Positions 33,506-42,138 of a stretch of DNA of 64,000 nucleotides are shown here, in pieces. Source of the DNA: Acrocarpospora pleiomorpha (GTDB taxonomy: Bacteria; Actinomycetota; Actinomycetes; Streptosporangiales; Streptosporangiaceae); contig NZ_BLAF01000047.1 in assembly GCF_009687885.1 (NCBI RefSeq), positions 34,217 through 98,216 on the forward strand, read 5' to 3'. Each line of letters starts with the position of its first letter. Position 1 is the first letter of the stretch. A model generated the notes under the pieces. The model searched no databases, had not been told where the DNA came from, and was given only the letters and a program-made list of their open reading frames with translations. The position numbers and the translations under genes were made by a program.

Positions 33506-34290
33506 TGGGCCGTCATCGCCTCGCGAACGCGCAGGGACGCGGCCCGGGTTCGCCGTGCTCCGGGGGAGGCGAGACGGTTGCTCAGATCGCGCGGACCGCG
33601 GCGGGCCCGCGCCACGGCGGCGGCGAGCGCGTCCTTCACCTTCCGGACATCCGCGCCGCCCGGCTCGTCGGCGTTCCCGACCTCCAGCAGGTCGTCGCAC
33701 AGGCCGAGCTTCGCCCAGCCGGCGACGCCGTAGGAGAGCGGAGGCACCCGCCGGGCCAGCTCGTCGAGCTCCGCCACGCTCCGCAGGGTCACCCTCGCCG
33801 CGGCTTCCCTGTGCATGGCGTGAACCACCACACCCGGATCGTCGAGCGCCAGGATCTGGTTCGCCTGGAAACCATGCGCGAGGAACCCGCCCGACAGCGC
33901 CGTACCGACAATGAGCGCGACCACTGGATGCCCGGCGGTGCGAGCACGCGCGTACGCGTCGACGGCGACGGCCAGCGCGTGATGCAGCCCGAGCAGCTCC
34001 TCTACACGCCCATACGCCTGACTGGGCAGATCGACGACGGCGACGACCGGACGGCGCCGATCCACGTCCTCGTCGGCGACCCCGGCCACCGCCTCGGCGA
34101 GCGCGTACGCCTCACGGAGGCCGACCTCCCCCTTCCGCGCCCGGTGGTACGGACTCCCCGGGTCAGGCACGACGGCGATCAGGCGAGCGACGTCCTCACC
34201 CAGCCTGGCGTCCGCCGTGATCACCGACGGGACCACCGGGCTCACCTCGCCATCGGCCAGTGCCCGAATCCAGTTCCCGCCCCGGCTCAT
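33496..34290 (-). CDS. mdcE: MdcE: malonate decarboxylase gamma subunit
   Basis: 264 residues from ATG 34290, chosen because it overlaps the mdcD stop as ATGA. A crotonase/carboxyltransferase-fold protein with GEVGLREAYALAEAV, VVAVVDLPSQAYGRVEELLGLHHALA, VVALIVGTALSGGFLAHGFQANQILAL and VVHAMHREAAARVTL. It forms the carboxy-lyase component with MdcD and releases CO2 from malonyl-ACP. Confidence 0.93.
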   Translation of the reverse strand: MSRGGNWIRALADGEVSPVVPSVITADARLGEDVARLIAVVPDPGSPYHRARKGEVGLREAYALAEAVAGVADEDVDRRRPVVAVVDLPSQAYGRVEELLGLHHALAVAVDAYARARTAGHPVVALIVGTALSGGFLAHGFQANQILALDDPGVVVHAMHREAAARVTLRSVAELDELARRVPPLSYGVAGWAKLGLCDDLLEVGNADEPGGADVRKVKDALAAAVARARRGPRDLSNRLASPGARRTRAASLRVREAMTAQWR

Positions 34291-35108
34291 CCCCGGCCCC
34301 ACACAGCCGCCAGATCGTCCGGCTTCGGCGGATCAGCCGGGTCGACCGCGGCAAGGAGCGCCCCCAGCTCGCCGATCCGCTGCGAGCGATGCCCGGCGGG
34401 CACGCCACGTCCCACGGCCTCGATCACGGCCGAGCGGATCGCGGCCACGTCGTCGGGAACCAGCACGTCCGCCAGGCCGGTCCGGGTGCGTTGCGTGCCG
34501 CCGTCGATCGACCAGATCATCGGGTGATCGGAGGCGTCGAACTCGGCGACACCGGCCTCGGACTCGATCACCTGGGGACCGTCCAGCCCGAGACGGCCCT
34601 CCCTGGTCATGATCAACTCGGTGCACAGCCCGGCCGCGATGCTCATCCCGCCGAAACAGCCCAGCATCCCGGCGATGACCCCGACGACAGGCTGGAGCGC
34701 ACGTAACTCCAGCAGCGCCGAGCACACCTCCGCGACCGTGGCCAACCCCAGATTGGCCTCCTGCAGGCGCACCCCGCCGGTCTCCAGCAGCAGAACCGCG
34801 GCCGTGGGGACACCCGCGCGGCTGTCCCTGGCGGCCAGCGACAGCGCGGTGGAGAGCTTCACGCCGGAGACCTCGCCGATGCCGCCGCCCTGGAAGGCCT
34901 GCTCGATGCCGATCACGACCGCGGCTCGCCCGTCCAGCTCGCCCCGCACCACGACCACACCGTCATCGGACTGCGGGACGACGCCCTGAGGTTCCAGCCA
35001 CGGTGACTCGATACGGTCGAAGGGACCGCACAACTCACCGGCGGTGCCGTCGTCGAGCAGCGCGAACGCGCGCGCCCGGGCGTCCAGTTCGATGAAACTT
35101 TGCTTCAC
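34287..35108 (-). CDS. mdcD: MdcD: malonate decarboxylase beta subunit
   Basis: 273 residues from GTG 35108 (VKQSFIELDARARAFALLDDGT), which overlaps the mdcC stop as GTGA. Carboxyltransferase-fold motifs include GVVVVRGELDGRAAVVIGIEQAFQGGGIGEVSGVK, VLLLETGGVRLQEANLGLATV, GVIAGMLGCFGGMSIAAGLC and EAGVAEFDASDHPMIWSIDGG. It is the partner of MdcE in decarboxylation. Confidence 0.94.
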   Translation of the reverse strand: MKQSFIELDARARAFALLDDGTAGELCGPFDRIESPWLEPQGVVPQSDDGVVVVRGELDGRAAVVIGIEQAFQGGGIGEVSGVKLSTALSLAARDSRAGVPTAAVLLLETGGVRLQEANLGLATVAEVCSALLELRALQPVVGVIAGMLGCFGGMSIAAGLCTELIMTREGRLGLDGPQVIESEAGVAEFDASDHPMIWSIDGGTQRTRTGLADVLVPDDVAAIRSAVIEAVGRGVPAGHRSQRIGELGALLAAVDPADPPKPDDLAAVWGRG

Positions 35109-35410
35109 GCGCCGCCCTCTTCCATGCTTTCCTCGACCGCTTGCCGGAGCCGCAGCGTGACCACACCGGGAGTCGCCCCGGAGTCGTTGAGCTCGAACGC
35201 CGCGGCCACCCGATGACGGGCGAAGAAGCGCTCCAGCACGACCCGCCACACCGCGTCGAACCCATCCACGCTGGTACGCACGCGCACCCGCGCGACACCG
35301 GCCGGCCCCGGCGTCATCAGCACCTCCAGGTCCCCCGAACCGGCCACCCCGACGTGCGCCCGCCGTACCGGCGGCCGGTCGGCGGGAAACTCGAAGTTCA
35401 GCGTCTGCAC
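35105..35410 (-). CDS. mdcC: MdcC: malonate decarboxylase acyl carrier protein
   Basis: A 101-residue carrier beginning VQTLNFEFPADRPPVRRAHVGVAGSGDLEVL. Using GTG 35410, the conserved Ser falls at position 25 in GSGDLEVL, the known prosthetic-group site of the family. It carries acetyl/malonyl thioesters on phosphoribosyl-dephospho-CoA. It overlaps mdcB by 13 bp and mdcD by 4 bp. Confidence 0.92.
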   Translation of the reverse strand: MQTLNFEFPADRPPVRRAHVGVAGSGDLEVLMTPGPAGVARVRVRTSVDGFDAVWRVVLERFFARHRVAAAFELNDSGATPGVVTLRLRQAVEESMEEGGA

Positions 35411-36270
35411 GAGACCACCCCCGGATCGGCTCCGGCGACGGACCCAGGCCACGGCACCAGGTCAAGGAAGAGCCCTGCGGCCAGCAGGTCACCGCTCCCG
35501 CCCGGCGAAAGCCGGGCCGCCCGCAACCGCCCGTCCAGCTCAAGGAGGGCGGCCCGGCCGCGGTCCGTCCCCGCGCCTCCCTCGGCCAGGACGCGGGCGG
35601 CGCCGCGCCGTACCACGCGCAGCCCTTCGAGGCCGCCACGATGCAGCACGCAGGTGTCGTCCAGGAGGCTCATCACCGCCAGCAGCGCGTCCAGCCGGGC
35701 CACGTCCTCGGCGAGCCCGGCCGCCCGGCCCGCCCGCAGTCGCGGCAACGCGACCTCGACCACGTGCGGGAAACCGGCCGCCGCCTCGGCGCGAGCACCG
35801 CCCACCCGGAATCGCCGCCGTACCCGCTCGCCGTGGGAGACGGGGATGTCCCCGTCCGGGATGGCGGCCAGCCGGGCCGCACGGCCTACGGCCTCCCGCT
35901 CCGCACCGGCGGTGGCGGCGCCCGCGACCAGCAGCCCGAGCGCCCACAGGGCTCCCCTGTGGGTGTTCACCCCACGGGTGACTTTCAGCATGACCTGCTC
36001 ACCCGCCCGGCCCAGCCGCCCCAGCTCCACGCGAAGCGCGACCCCGACAGGCATCCGCCGCGCCGCCAGCGCGAGCGACCGGAAGACGGGCCGCAGCGCC
36101 TCGGCGGAGGCCAGCATGAGCGCCAGATCCATGTCGTCGTGCGCGCCGCGGCCCCGATGGTCGACCAGGCCCGGCTTGGGACCCAGCCGGGCCTCCGCGC
36201 ACAGGGCCCGGACCGCGAGATCGGCCGGCATCGCCGGATCACCAGGTCCTGAACCGGGCAGGCGGATCAT
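35398..36270 (-). CDS. mdcB: MdcB: triphosphoribosyl-dephospho-CoA synthase
   Basis: 290 residues from ATG 36270. Family motifs: ADLAVRALCAEARLGPKPGLVDHRGRGAHDDMDLALMLASAEALRP, GVNTHRGALWALGLLVAGA (the conserved NTHKG-type loop), DDTCVLHRGG and SPGGSGDLLAAGLFLD. It makes the prosthetic group precursor from ATP and dephospho-CoA. Related to CitG; placement between mdcA and mdcC assigns it to malonate decarboxylase. Confidence 0.92.
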   Translation of the reverse strand: MIRLPGSGPGDPAMPADLAVRALCAEARLGPKPGLVDHRGRGAHDDMDLALMLASAEALRPVFRSLALAARRMPVGVALRVELGRLGRAGEQVMLKVTRGVNTHRGALWALGLLVAGAATAGAEREAVGRAARLAAIPDGDIPVSHGERVRRRFRVGGARAEAAAGFPHVVEVALPRLRAGRAAGLAEDVARLDALLAVMSLLDDTCVLHRGGLEGLRVVRRGAARVLAEGGAGTDRGRAALLELDGRLRAARLSPGGSGDLLAAGLFLDLVPWPGSVAGADPGVVSCRR

Positions 36271-37894
36271 AGAGACCTCCCGACCAGTCGACCAGATCCT
36301 CGATGCTGCGGGCCGCCAGCAGGGAGCGCTTCGCCTTCCGCACATCCACCTTCAGGTCCTCGGGCAGCGCCACCAGACCGTCGCGGCGCAGCGCCTCGAC
36401 GCGCCGCTCGTCCAGGTCTCGGCCGACCGGGGTGGCGCCCGCGATCGCGGCCAGCGCCTCGCGCCGCTCGGCCAGGCCGGAGGCCTTGTACAGGTACGCC
36501 ACGCCCTCCTCGGTCACCACGTGACTGACGTCCGCGCCGTAGATCATGACCGGGGGGATAGGCATGCCGATGTCCACGCCCACCTGGATCGCGTCCAGGG
36601 ACTCCACGAACGCCGGAATGCCGCCGGAGCGGAACGTCTGGGTGATCTGCACGACGAGCTTGCGCCCCCGCGGCGCGGGAGGCTCGCCGGCCGGCAGGCT
36701 CAGCCACGCGGGGGAGGAGTGCCTGCGCCCGTGCGGATCATGCCCCATGTTGGGAGCCCCGCCGAACCCGGTAAGACGGCCCTCGGTGACCGTCGAGGAG
36801 TTCGCGCAGGCGTCGATCTGCAGCGAGGAGCCGATGAACATGTCCACCGCGTACTGCCCGGCGAGCTGGCACAGCACCCGGTTCGAGCGAAGCGACCCGT
36901 CGCGGCCGGTGAAGAACACGTCCGGCCGCGCGGCGACGTAACGCTCGGTGCCCGGCTCCCCGCCGAAGCAGTGCACCGACTCCACCCAGCCGCTCTCGAT
37001 CGCCGGGATGAGTGTCGGGTGCGGGTTGAGCGCCCAGTGCTTGCAGATCTTCCCGCGCAGGCCCAGCTCCTCGCCGTAGGTGGGCAGGATGAGCTCGATC
37101 GCCGCGGTGTCGAAGCCGATCCCGTGATTCAGCGCCGTCACCCCGTGCCGCTCGTAGACGCCGCGCAGCGCCAGCATGGCCATCAGGATGTCCACCTGGC
37201 CGATCTGGCGGGGGTCCCGCGTGAACAGCGGCTCCAGCGCGTACGGCCGGGGGCTTTCCACGATCAGATCCACCCAGTCGCCGGGAATGTCCACCCGGGG
37301 AACCCGGTCCACCAGCTCGTTGACCTGGACCAGCACGACACCGTCGCGGAACGCCGCCGCCTCGGCGATGGTCGGGGTGTCCTCGGTTCCCGGGCCGGTG
37401 AACAGGTTTCCCTCCCGGTCGGCCTGCTCGGCGCAGAGCAGCACGACATCGGGGGCGAGGTCGATGAACATCCGCGCGTACAGCTCGACATAGGTGTGGA
37501 TCGCCCCGACCTCGATCTTGCCGTCGGCCAGCAGCTGCGCCACGCGCACGCTCTGCGGTCCCGCGTACGCGAAATCCAGGCGGCGGGCCACGCCACGCTC
37601 GAAGACGTCCAGATGCTCGGGCAGGCTGATCGAGGAGATCAGCAGATGCAGGTCGTGCACCACGTCCGGATCGCAGCCCGCCAGCGCCTCGGCGAGGAAG
37701 TCGGCCTGTTTCTGGTTGTCGCCTTCCAGCGCGACACGGTCACCGGGCCGCAGCAGCGCCTGCAGCGCCTCCCGCGTCCGCCCGGCGTCCAGCACCCGGC
37801 CCGACGCGAAGGCTCCGACGGCCTCCATCCGTTCCCGCTTCGCCGCCCGCCGCCGGGTCCAGCTCCGCGTGCGGGCGGCAGTCCGTGCCGACAT
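36239..37894 (-). CDS. mdcA: MdcA: malonate decarboxylase alpha subunit (acetyl-ACP:malonate ACP transferase)
   Basis: 551 residues, first gene of the operon. CoA-transferase-fold features: RPGDRVALEGDNQKQADFLAEAL, HDLHLLISSISLPEHLDVFERGVARRLDFAYAGPQS, IEVGAIHTYVELYARMFIDLAPDVVLLCAEQADREGNL, NHGIGFDTAAIELILPTYGE, SSTVTEGRLTGFGGAPNMGHDPHGRRHSSPAW. It exchanges acetyl on the carrier for malonate. A promoter was not evident in the 45 bp before the next gene, so the operon may start there or be read through from the GNAT gene. Confidence 0.95.
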   Translation of the reverse strand: MSARTAARTRSWTRRRAAKRERMEAVGAFASGRVLDAGRTREALQALLRPGDRVALEGDNQKQADFLAEALAGCDPDVVHDLHLLISSISLPEHLDVFERGVARRLDFAYAGPQSVRVAQLLADGKIEVGAIHTYVELYARMFIDLAPDVVLLCAEQADREGNLFTGPGTEDTPTIAEAAAFRDGVVLVQVNELVDRVPRVDIPGDWVDLIVESPRPYALEPLFTRDPRQIGQVDILMAMLALRGVYERHGVTALNHGIGFDTAAIELILPTYGEELGLRGKICKHWALNPHPTLIPAIESGWVESVHCFGGEPGTERYVAARPDVFFTGRDGSLRSNRVLCQLAGQYAVDMFIGSSLQIDACANSSTVTEGRLTGFGGAPNMGHDPHGRRHSSPAWLSLPAGEPPAPRGRKLVVQITQTFRSGGIPAFVESLDAIQVGVDIGMPIPPVMIYGADVSHVVTEEGVAYLYKASGLAERREALAAIAGATPVGRDLDERRVEALRRDGLVALPEDLKVDVRKAKRSLLAARSIEDLVDWSGGLYDPPARFRTW

Positions 37895-37939
37895 AGGCTT
37901 GTGATGCCTCCAGCGGCGACACGGTTAACTCAACGGGGG

Positions 37940-38695
37940 TTAAATGTGTTCTCGCGTGCGGTAGTGGAAGCGGCACAGTTCGGTGAAGCCCGCGCGCTCG
38001 TACAGCCGTAGAGCCGGGGTGTTGTTGCCCTCGACCTGGAGATACATCTGGCCGGCGTCCTGGGTGGCGGCCCAGCCCGCGAGGGCGGCCAGCACGCTCG
38101 CGGCGGCGCCCTGTCCGCGCGCCTCGGGAAGGGTGGCCATGCCGAACACGCCTGCCCAGCCACTGTCGACGACCGCGCGGCCCACGGCGACGACGCGGTT
38201 CCCGGTGACCGCGCCGGCGTAGACGCTCGGTTGTGGCACCCTGCTGAGCATGTCCCACTCGGGACCGGGATCGCCGCCGTGCACGGCATGCCAGGTCTCG
38301 AACCACGCGTCCGCCGGGTGCTCGTCCAACCGGCCGCGCACCGGCCCCGCGGTCCGTTCCACGACGGAGGAGGTCACAGCCGACTGAAGCGATATCGAGT
38401 ACTCGCGGCGATAACCGCGCTCCGCCAAGGCGGCGTCGAGCCCGGCCGGGGAAGCACCCGGGGTGACCTGAAAACGCGTGGCGGCCCCGTGAGCGCTGTA
38501 GAACTCCTCAGCGAAACCGATCCTGCGCGCCAGATCCGCGGGCGTGGCCTCGCCGTGCGCCAGCACCGTCCCCGCCCACCACGCCCCGAAGTCCACGCGG
38601 CGCAGCCACCAACCGTCGAGATGATCGACAGAAACCGGAGGAATGGCCCGGGCCGCCCGTTCCTGCAGACCTTTCACCAGTAGTGGTACGGACAT
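37940..38695 (-). CDS. GNAT-family N-acetyltransferase
   Basis: About 251 residues (ATG 38695; a GTG at 38704 is the alternative). The acetyl-CoA site is GVFGMATLPEARGQGAAASVLAALAGWAATQDAGQMYLQVEGNNTPALRLYERAGF, with the RGQGAA pyrophosphate loop. The N-terminal half (DGWWLRRVDFGAWWAGTVLAHG) is a second, degenerate GNAT-like fold. Substrate unknown. It lies between the mdc operon and the carboxylase genes on the same strand. Confidence 0.88.
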   Translation of the reverse strand: MSVPLLVKGLQERAARAIPPVSVDHLDGWWLRRVDFGAWWAGTVLAHGEATPADLARRIGFAEEFYSAHGAATRFQVTPGASPAGLDAALAERGYRREYSISLQSAVTSSVVERTAGPVRGRLDEHPADAWFETWHAVHGGDPGPEWDMLSRVPQPSVYAGAVTGNRVVAVGRAVVDSGWAGVFGMATLPEARGQGAAASVLAALAGWAATQDAGQMYLQVEGNNTPALRLYERAGFTELCRFHYRTREHI

Positions 38696-38717
38696 GGCAT
38701 CCACTCATATCACGAGA

Positions 38718-40502
38718 TCATGAACCCTCGCCCGCGGAAGACGGCGGGTCCTTGATCTCGCAGATGACCGCGCCCGCGGCCACCGTGGCGCCCACCTGGG
38801 CGGACATGCCGACCACGGTTCCGGTCTTGTGGGCGGTGAGGGGCTGTTCCATCTTCATGGCCTCCAGGACGACGATGACGTCCCCGGCGGCCACCTCGTC
38901 GCCTTCGGCGGCCAGCACCTTGACGATGGTGCCCTGCATGGGGCTGACCAGGGAGTCCCCGCTCGCCGCGGCTTTCGCCGGGCCGCGCCTGCGAGCGGGC
39001 GTGGTCCGGTTCGCGCTGGCGGTTCGCGGGCCGCCGAAGCCGGCGGGGAGCACCACCTCCAGGCGTTTGCCCGCCACCTCGACGGTGATCCGCTCACGTT
39101 CTGCGGGCTCCTCGGCGGCGGACGCGGGCGGGCCGTCGTAGGGGGCGAGCCGGTTGTCGAACTCGGTCTCGATCCAGCGGGTGTGGACGGTGAAGGGCTC
39201 GCCGGTGAAGGCCGGATCCGCCACCACGGCCCGGTGGAACGGCAGCACGGTCGGCATGCCGTCGATCTCGAACTCGGCCAGCGCCCGGCGGGAGCGTTCG
39301 AGCGCCTGAGCGCGGGTGGCGCCGGTCACGACCAGCTTGGCGACCAGCGAGTCGAACGAGCCCGGCACGGTTTCGCCCTGCTCGTAGCCGGAGTCCAGGC
39401 GGACGCCCGGGCCGGAGGGGGCCCGCCAGCGGGTGATGGTGCCGGGGGCGGGCAGGAAGCCGCGGCCGGCGTCCTCGGCGTTGACGCGGAACTCGATGGA
39501 GTGGCCGCGCGGCTCCGGGTCGCCGTAGCCGAGCTCCTCCCCGGCCGCGACGCGGAACATCTCGCGCACCAGATCGACGCCGGTGACCTCCTCGGTGACC
39601 GGGTGCTCCACCTGCAGGCGGGTGTTCACCTCCAGGAAGGAGATCGTGCCGTCCTGGCCGACCAGGAACTCGCACGTCCCGGCCCCGACGTAACCGGCCT
39701 CGCGCAGGATCGCCTTGGAGCTGTCCCGGAGCAGGGCTTCCTGCTCGGCGGTGAGGAACGGCGCGGGCGCCTCCTCGACCAGCTTCTGGTGGCGGCGCTG
39801 GAGCGAGCAGTCGCGGGTGGAGACCACGACCACGTTGCCGTGCGCGTCGGCCAGGCACTGGGTCTCCACGTGCCGGGGCCGGTCCAGGTAGCGCTCCACG
39901 AAGCACTCGCCCCGGCCGAACGCGGTCACCGCCTCGCGCACGGCGCTGTCGTACAGGTCGGGGATCTCCTCGGCGGTGCGCGCCACCTTCAGGCCGCGCC
40001 CGCCGCCGCCGAAGGCCGCTTTGATCGCGATGGGCAGGCCGTGCTCGGCGGCGAAGGCGACCACCTCGGCCACCCCGGAGACGGGATCGGGAGTGCCCGC
40101 CACGAGCGGGGCGCCGACGCGCTGGGCGATATGCCTGGCCTGAACCTTGTCGCCGAGCGCGGTGATGGCCGCGGGCGGCGGGCCGATCCAGATCAGCCCG
40201 GCGTCGATGACCGCCTGGGCGAAGCCGGCGTTCTCCGCCAGGAAGCCGTACCCGGGGTGCACCGCGTCGGCGCCGGACCGCGCCGCCACTTCGATGATCT
40301 TGTCGATGGCGAGGTAGGTCTCGCCCGGCGTGGCGCCGCCGAGCGCGTACGCCTCGTCGGCCATGCGGGCGAACAGCGCGTCGCGGTCCTGGTCGGCGTA
40401 GACGGCCACGCACGCGAGGCCGGCGTCCCGGCAGGCGCGAATGACCCGGACGGCGATCTCGCCGCGGTTGGCGACGAGTACCTTGCGCATGGTCGTGCTC
40501 AC
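38718..40502 (-). CDS. Acyl-CoA carboxylase alpha chain (biotin carboxylase-BCCP)
   Basis: GTG 40502 is chosen (GGAGA 8 bp upstream), giving 594 residues; ATG 40490 is also possible. Order: biotin carboxylase N-domain (KVLVANRGEIAVRVIRACRD), ATP-grasp (AAFGGGGRGLKVARTAEE, SLQRRHQKLVEEAPAP, LEVNTRLQVEHPVTEEVTG), C-domain, linker, and biotinyl domain with EAMKMEQPL (biotinylated Lys about 550). It carboxylates biotin with ATP and bicarbonate. This length matches the actinomycete AccA-type chains that serve acetyl- or propionyl-CoA carboxylases. Cognate beta chain is immediately upstream. Confidence 0.94.
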   Translation of the reverse strand: MSTTMRKVLVANRGEIAVRVIRACRDAGLACVAVYADQDRDALFARMADEAYALGGATPGETYLAIDKIIEVAARSGADAVHPGYGFLAENAGFAQAVIDAGLIWIGPPPAAITALGDKVQARHIAQRVGAPLVAGTPDPVSGVAEVVAFAAEHGLPIAIKAAFGGGGRGLKVARTAEEIPDLYDSAVREAVTAFGRGECFVERYLDRPRHVETQCLADAHGNVVVVSTRDCSLQRRHQKLVEEAPAPFLTAEQEALLRDSSKAILREAGYVGAGTCEFLVGQDGTISFLEVNTRLQVEHPVTEEVTGVDLVREMFRVAAGEELGYGDPEPRGHSIEFRVNAEDAGRGFLPAPGTITRWRAPSGPGVRLDSGYEQGETVPGSFDSLVAKLVVTGATRAQALERSRRALAEFEIDGMPTVLPFHRAVVADPAFTGEPFTVHTRWIETEFDNRLAPYDGPPASAAEEPAERERITVEVAGKRLEVVLPAGFGGPRTASANRTTPARRRGPAKAAASGDSLVSPMQGTIVKVLAAEGDEVAAGDVIVVLEAMKMEQPLTAHKTGTVVGMSAQVGATVAAGAVICEIKDPPSSAGEGS

Positions 40503-40516
40503 AGGGGGTTCTCCGT

Positions 40517-42046
40517 TCACAGCGGGATGTTCCCGTGCTTCTTGGGCGGCAGGGTGTCCCGCTTGCCGCGCAGCAGCCGCAGCGCGCGGGTGACCTCGCG
40601 GCGGGTCTCACTCGGCGCGATCACCGCGTCCACGTAACCCCGCTCGGCCGCCAGGTACGGCGTGGCGAGGGTGTCCTCGTACTCGCGGACCAACTCGGCC
40701 CGCAGCGCGTCGGGGTGGTCGACCGCGGCCAGCCGCTTGCGGTGCAGCAGGTTGACCGCGCCCTGGGCGCCCATCACCGCGATTTGCGCGGTGGACCAGG
40801 CCAGGTTGACGTCGGCGCCCAGATGTTTGGAGCCCATCACGTCGTACGCCCCGCCGTACGCCTTGCGCGTGATCACCGTGACGAGCGGGACCGTGGCCTC
40901 GCCGTAGGCGTACAGCAGCTTGGCGCCGCGCCGGATGATGCCGTTCCACTCCTGCTCGGTGCCGGGCAGGAAACCGGGCACGTCCACGAGCGTGAGCACG
41001 GGGATGTTGAAAGCGTCGCAGGTGCGTACGAACCGGGCCGCCTTCTCCGAGGCGTCGATGTCCAGCGTGCCGGCCAGCCGCAGCGGCTGGTTGGCCACCA
41101 CGCCGACCGGCTGGTCCTCGACGCGTCCGAAGCCGACCACGATGTTGGGCGCGAACAGCGCCTGCACCTCCAGGAACTCGCCGCCGTCCAGCAGGGCGGC
41201 GATGACGGTGTGCATGTCGTACGGCTGGTTCGGGGAGCCGGGGAGCAGCGTGTCCAGGGCCAGGTCACCGGCGGAGAGCTCCAGGTCCGCCTCCAACCCG
41301 GAGTACGGCGGCTCGTCCAGGTTGTTCCGCGGCAGGTAGGACAGCAGGGCCCTGGCGTAGTCGAGCGCGTCGTCCTCGTCGTGCGCCAGGTAGTGGGCGT
41401 TGCCGCTGCGGCTGTTGTGCACGCGGGCGCCGCCCAGGTCCTCGAAGGTGACGTCCTCGCCGGTGACCGTCTTGATGACGTCCGGCCCTGTCACGAACAT
41501 GTGGGACGCCTCGTCCACCATGATCGTGAAGTCGGTGAGGGCCGGGGAGTAGACGTGACCGCCCGCGCACGCGCCCATGATCAGGGAGATCTGCGGGATC
41601 ACGCCGGAGGCGCGGATGTTGCGGCGGAAGATCTCGCCGTACAGGCCGAGGGAGACCACGCCCTCCTGGATGCGGGCGCCCGCGCCCTCGTTGATGCCGA
41701 TGATCGGCGACCCGGTCCGCATGGCCAGGTCCATGACCTTGCAGATCTTCTGGCCGTACACCTCGCCCAGGCTGCCGCCGGACACGGTGAAGTCCTGGGA
41801 GAAGACGCAGACCGGGCGGCCGTCGATCGTCCCGTGACCGGTGACCACGCCGTCGCCGTAGCCGAGGGTGCCCCGGGCCAGGGCGTCCAGTTCGGCGAAC
41901 GAGCCGGGATCCAGGAGGCGCCCGATCCGCTCCCGGGCCGTCAGCTTGCCCTTGGCGTGCTGCTTGGCGGCCGCCCGGGCTTCGCCGTCGTGGACCGCCT
42001 CGTCCAGGCGCTCCCTGAGGCGGGTGAGGGTGCCATGCGGTTCCAT
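40517..42046 (-). CDS. Acyl-CoA carboxylase beta chain (carboxyltransferase)
   Basis: A 509-residue AccD/PccB-type protein: KGKLTARERIGRLLDPGSFAE, FSQDFTVSGGSLGEVYGQKICKVMDLA, INEGAGARIQEGVVSLGLYGEIF (first oxyanion region), MGACAGGHVYSPALTDF, NPYDM-like NQPYDMHTVI, DVPGFLPGTEQEWNGIIRRGAKLLYAYGEATVP and KAYGGAYDVMGSKHLGADVNLAWSTAQIAVMGAQGAVNLLHRKRL. It transfers CO2 from biotin to an acyl-CoA; the usual specificity determinant residue cannot be read with certainty, so acetyl versus propionyl is open. Divergent from a TetR regulator. Confidence 0.95.
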   Translation of the reverse strand: MEPHGTLTRLRERLDEAVHDGEARAAAKQHAKGKLTARERIGRLLDPGSFAELDALARGTLGYGDGVVTGHGTIDGRPVCVFSQDFTVSGGSLGEVYGQKICKVMDLAMRTGSPIIGINEGAGARIQEGVVSLGLYGEIFRRNIRASGVIPQISLIMGACAGGHVYSPALTDFTIMVDEASHMFVTGPDVIKTVTGEDVTFEDLGGARVHNSRSGNAHYLAHDEDDALDYARALLSYLPRNNLDEPPYSGLEADLELSAGDLALDTLLPGSPNQPYDMHTVIAALLDGGEFLEVQALFAPNIVVGFGRVEDQPVGVVANQPLRLAGTLDIDASEKAARFVRTCDAFNIPVLTLVDVPGFLPGTEQEWNGIIRRGAKLLYAYGEATVPLVTVITRKAYGGAYDVMGSKHLGADVNLAWSTAQIAVMGAQGAVNLLHRKRLAAVDHPDALRAELVREYEDTLATPYLAAERGYVDAVIAPSETRREVTRALRLLRGKRDTLPPKKHGNIPL

Positions 42047-42065
42047 TGATCACCATATCTGCGTT

Positions 42066-42096
42066 GATACTCAGTTCCACAATGACGATACTTAGT
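42066..42096 (+). promoter_or_regulatory. Direct repeats, two helical turns apart, between accD-type gene and tetR
   Basis: GATACTCAGT (42066-42075) and GATACTTAGT (42087-42096) differ by one base and are spaced 21 bp start to start, so they present on the same DNA face. They lie in the 92-bp divergent region and are good candidates for the TetR operator of the carboxylase operon. Confidence 0.5.
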
Positions 42097-42138
42097 CCTC
42101 TGTGCGGGGACAACCCCGGGGTCCGCGAGAATGGCCGC

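Noticed and set aside
38718..42046. Carboxylase genes as part of the malonate decarboxylase system (Na+-pumping MadB-type complex).
   Set aside because: The operon already has the complete soluble MdcD/MdcE pair, no membrane decarboxylase subunit is present, and the carboxylase pair has its own TetR and a full biotin carboxylase domain.
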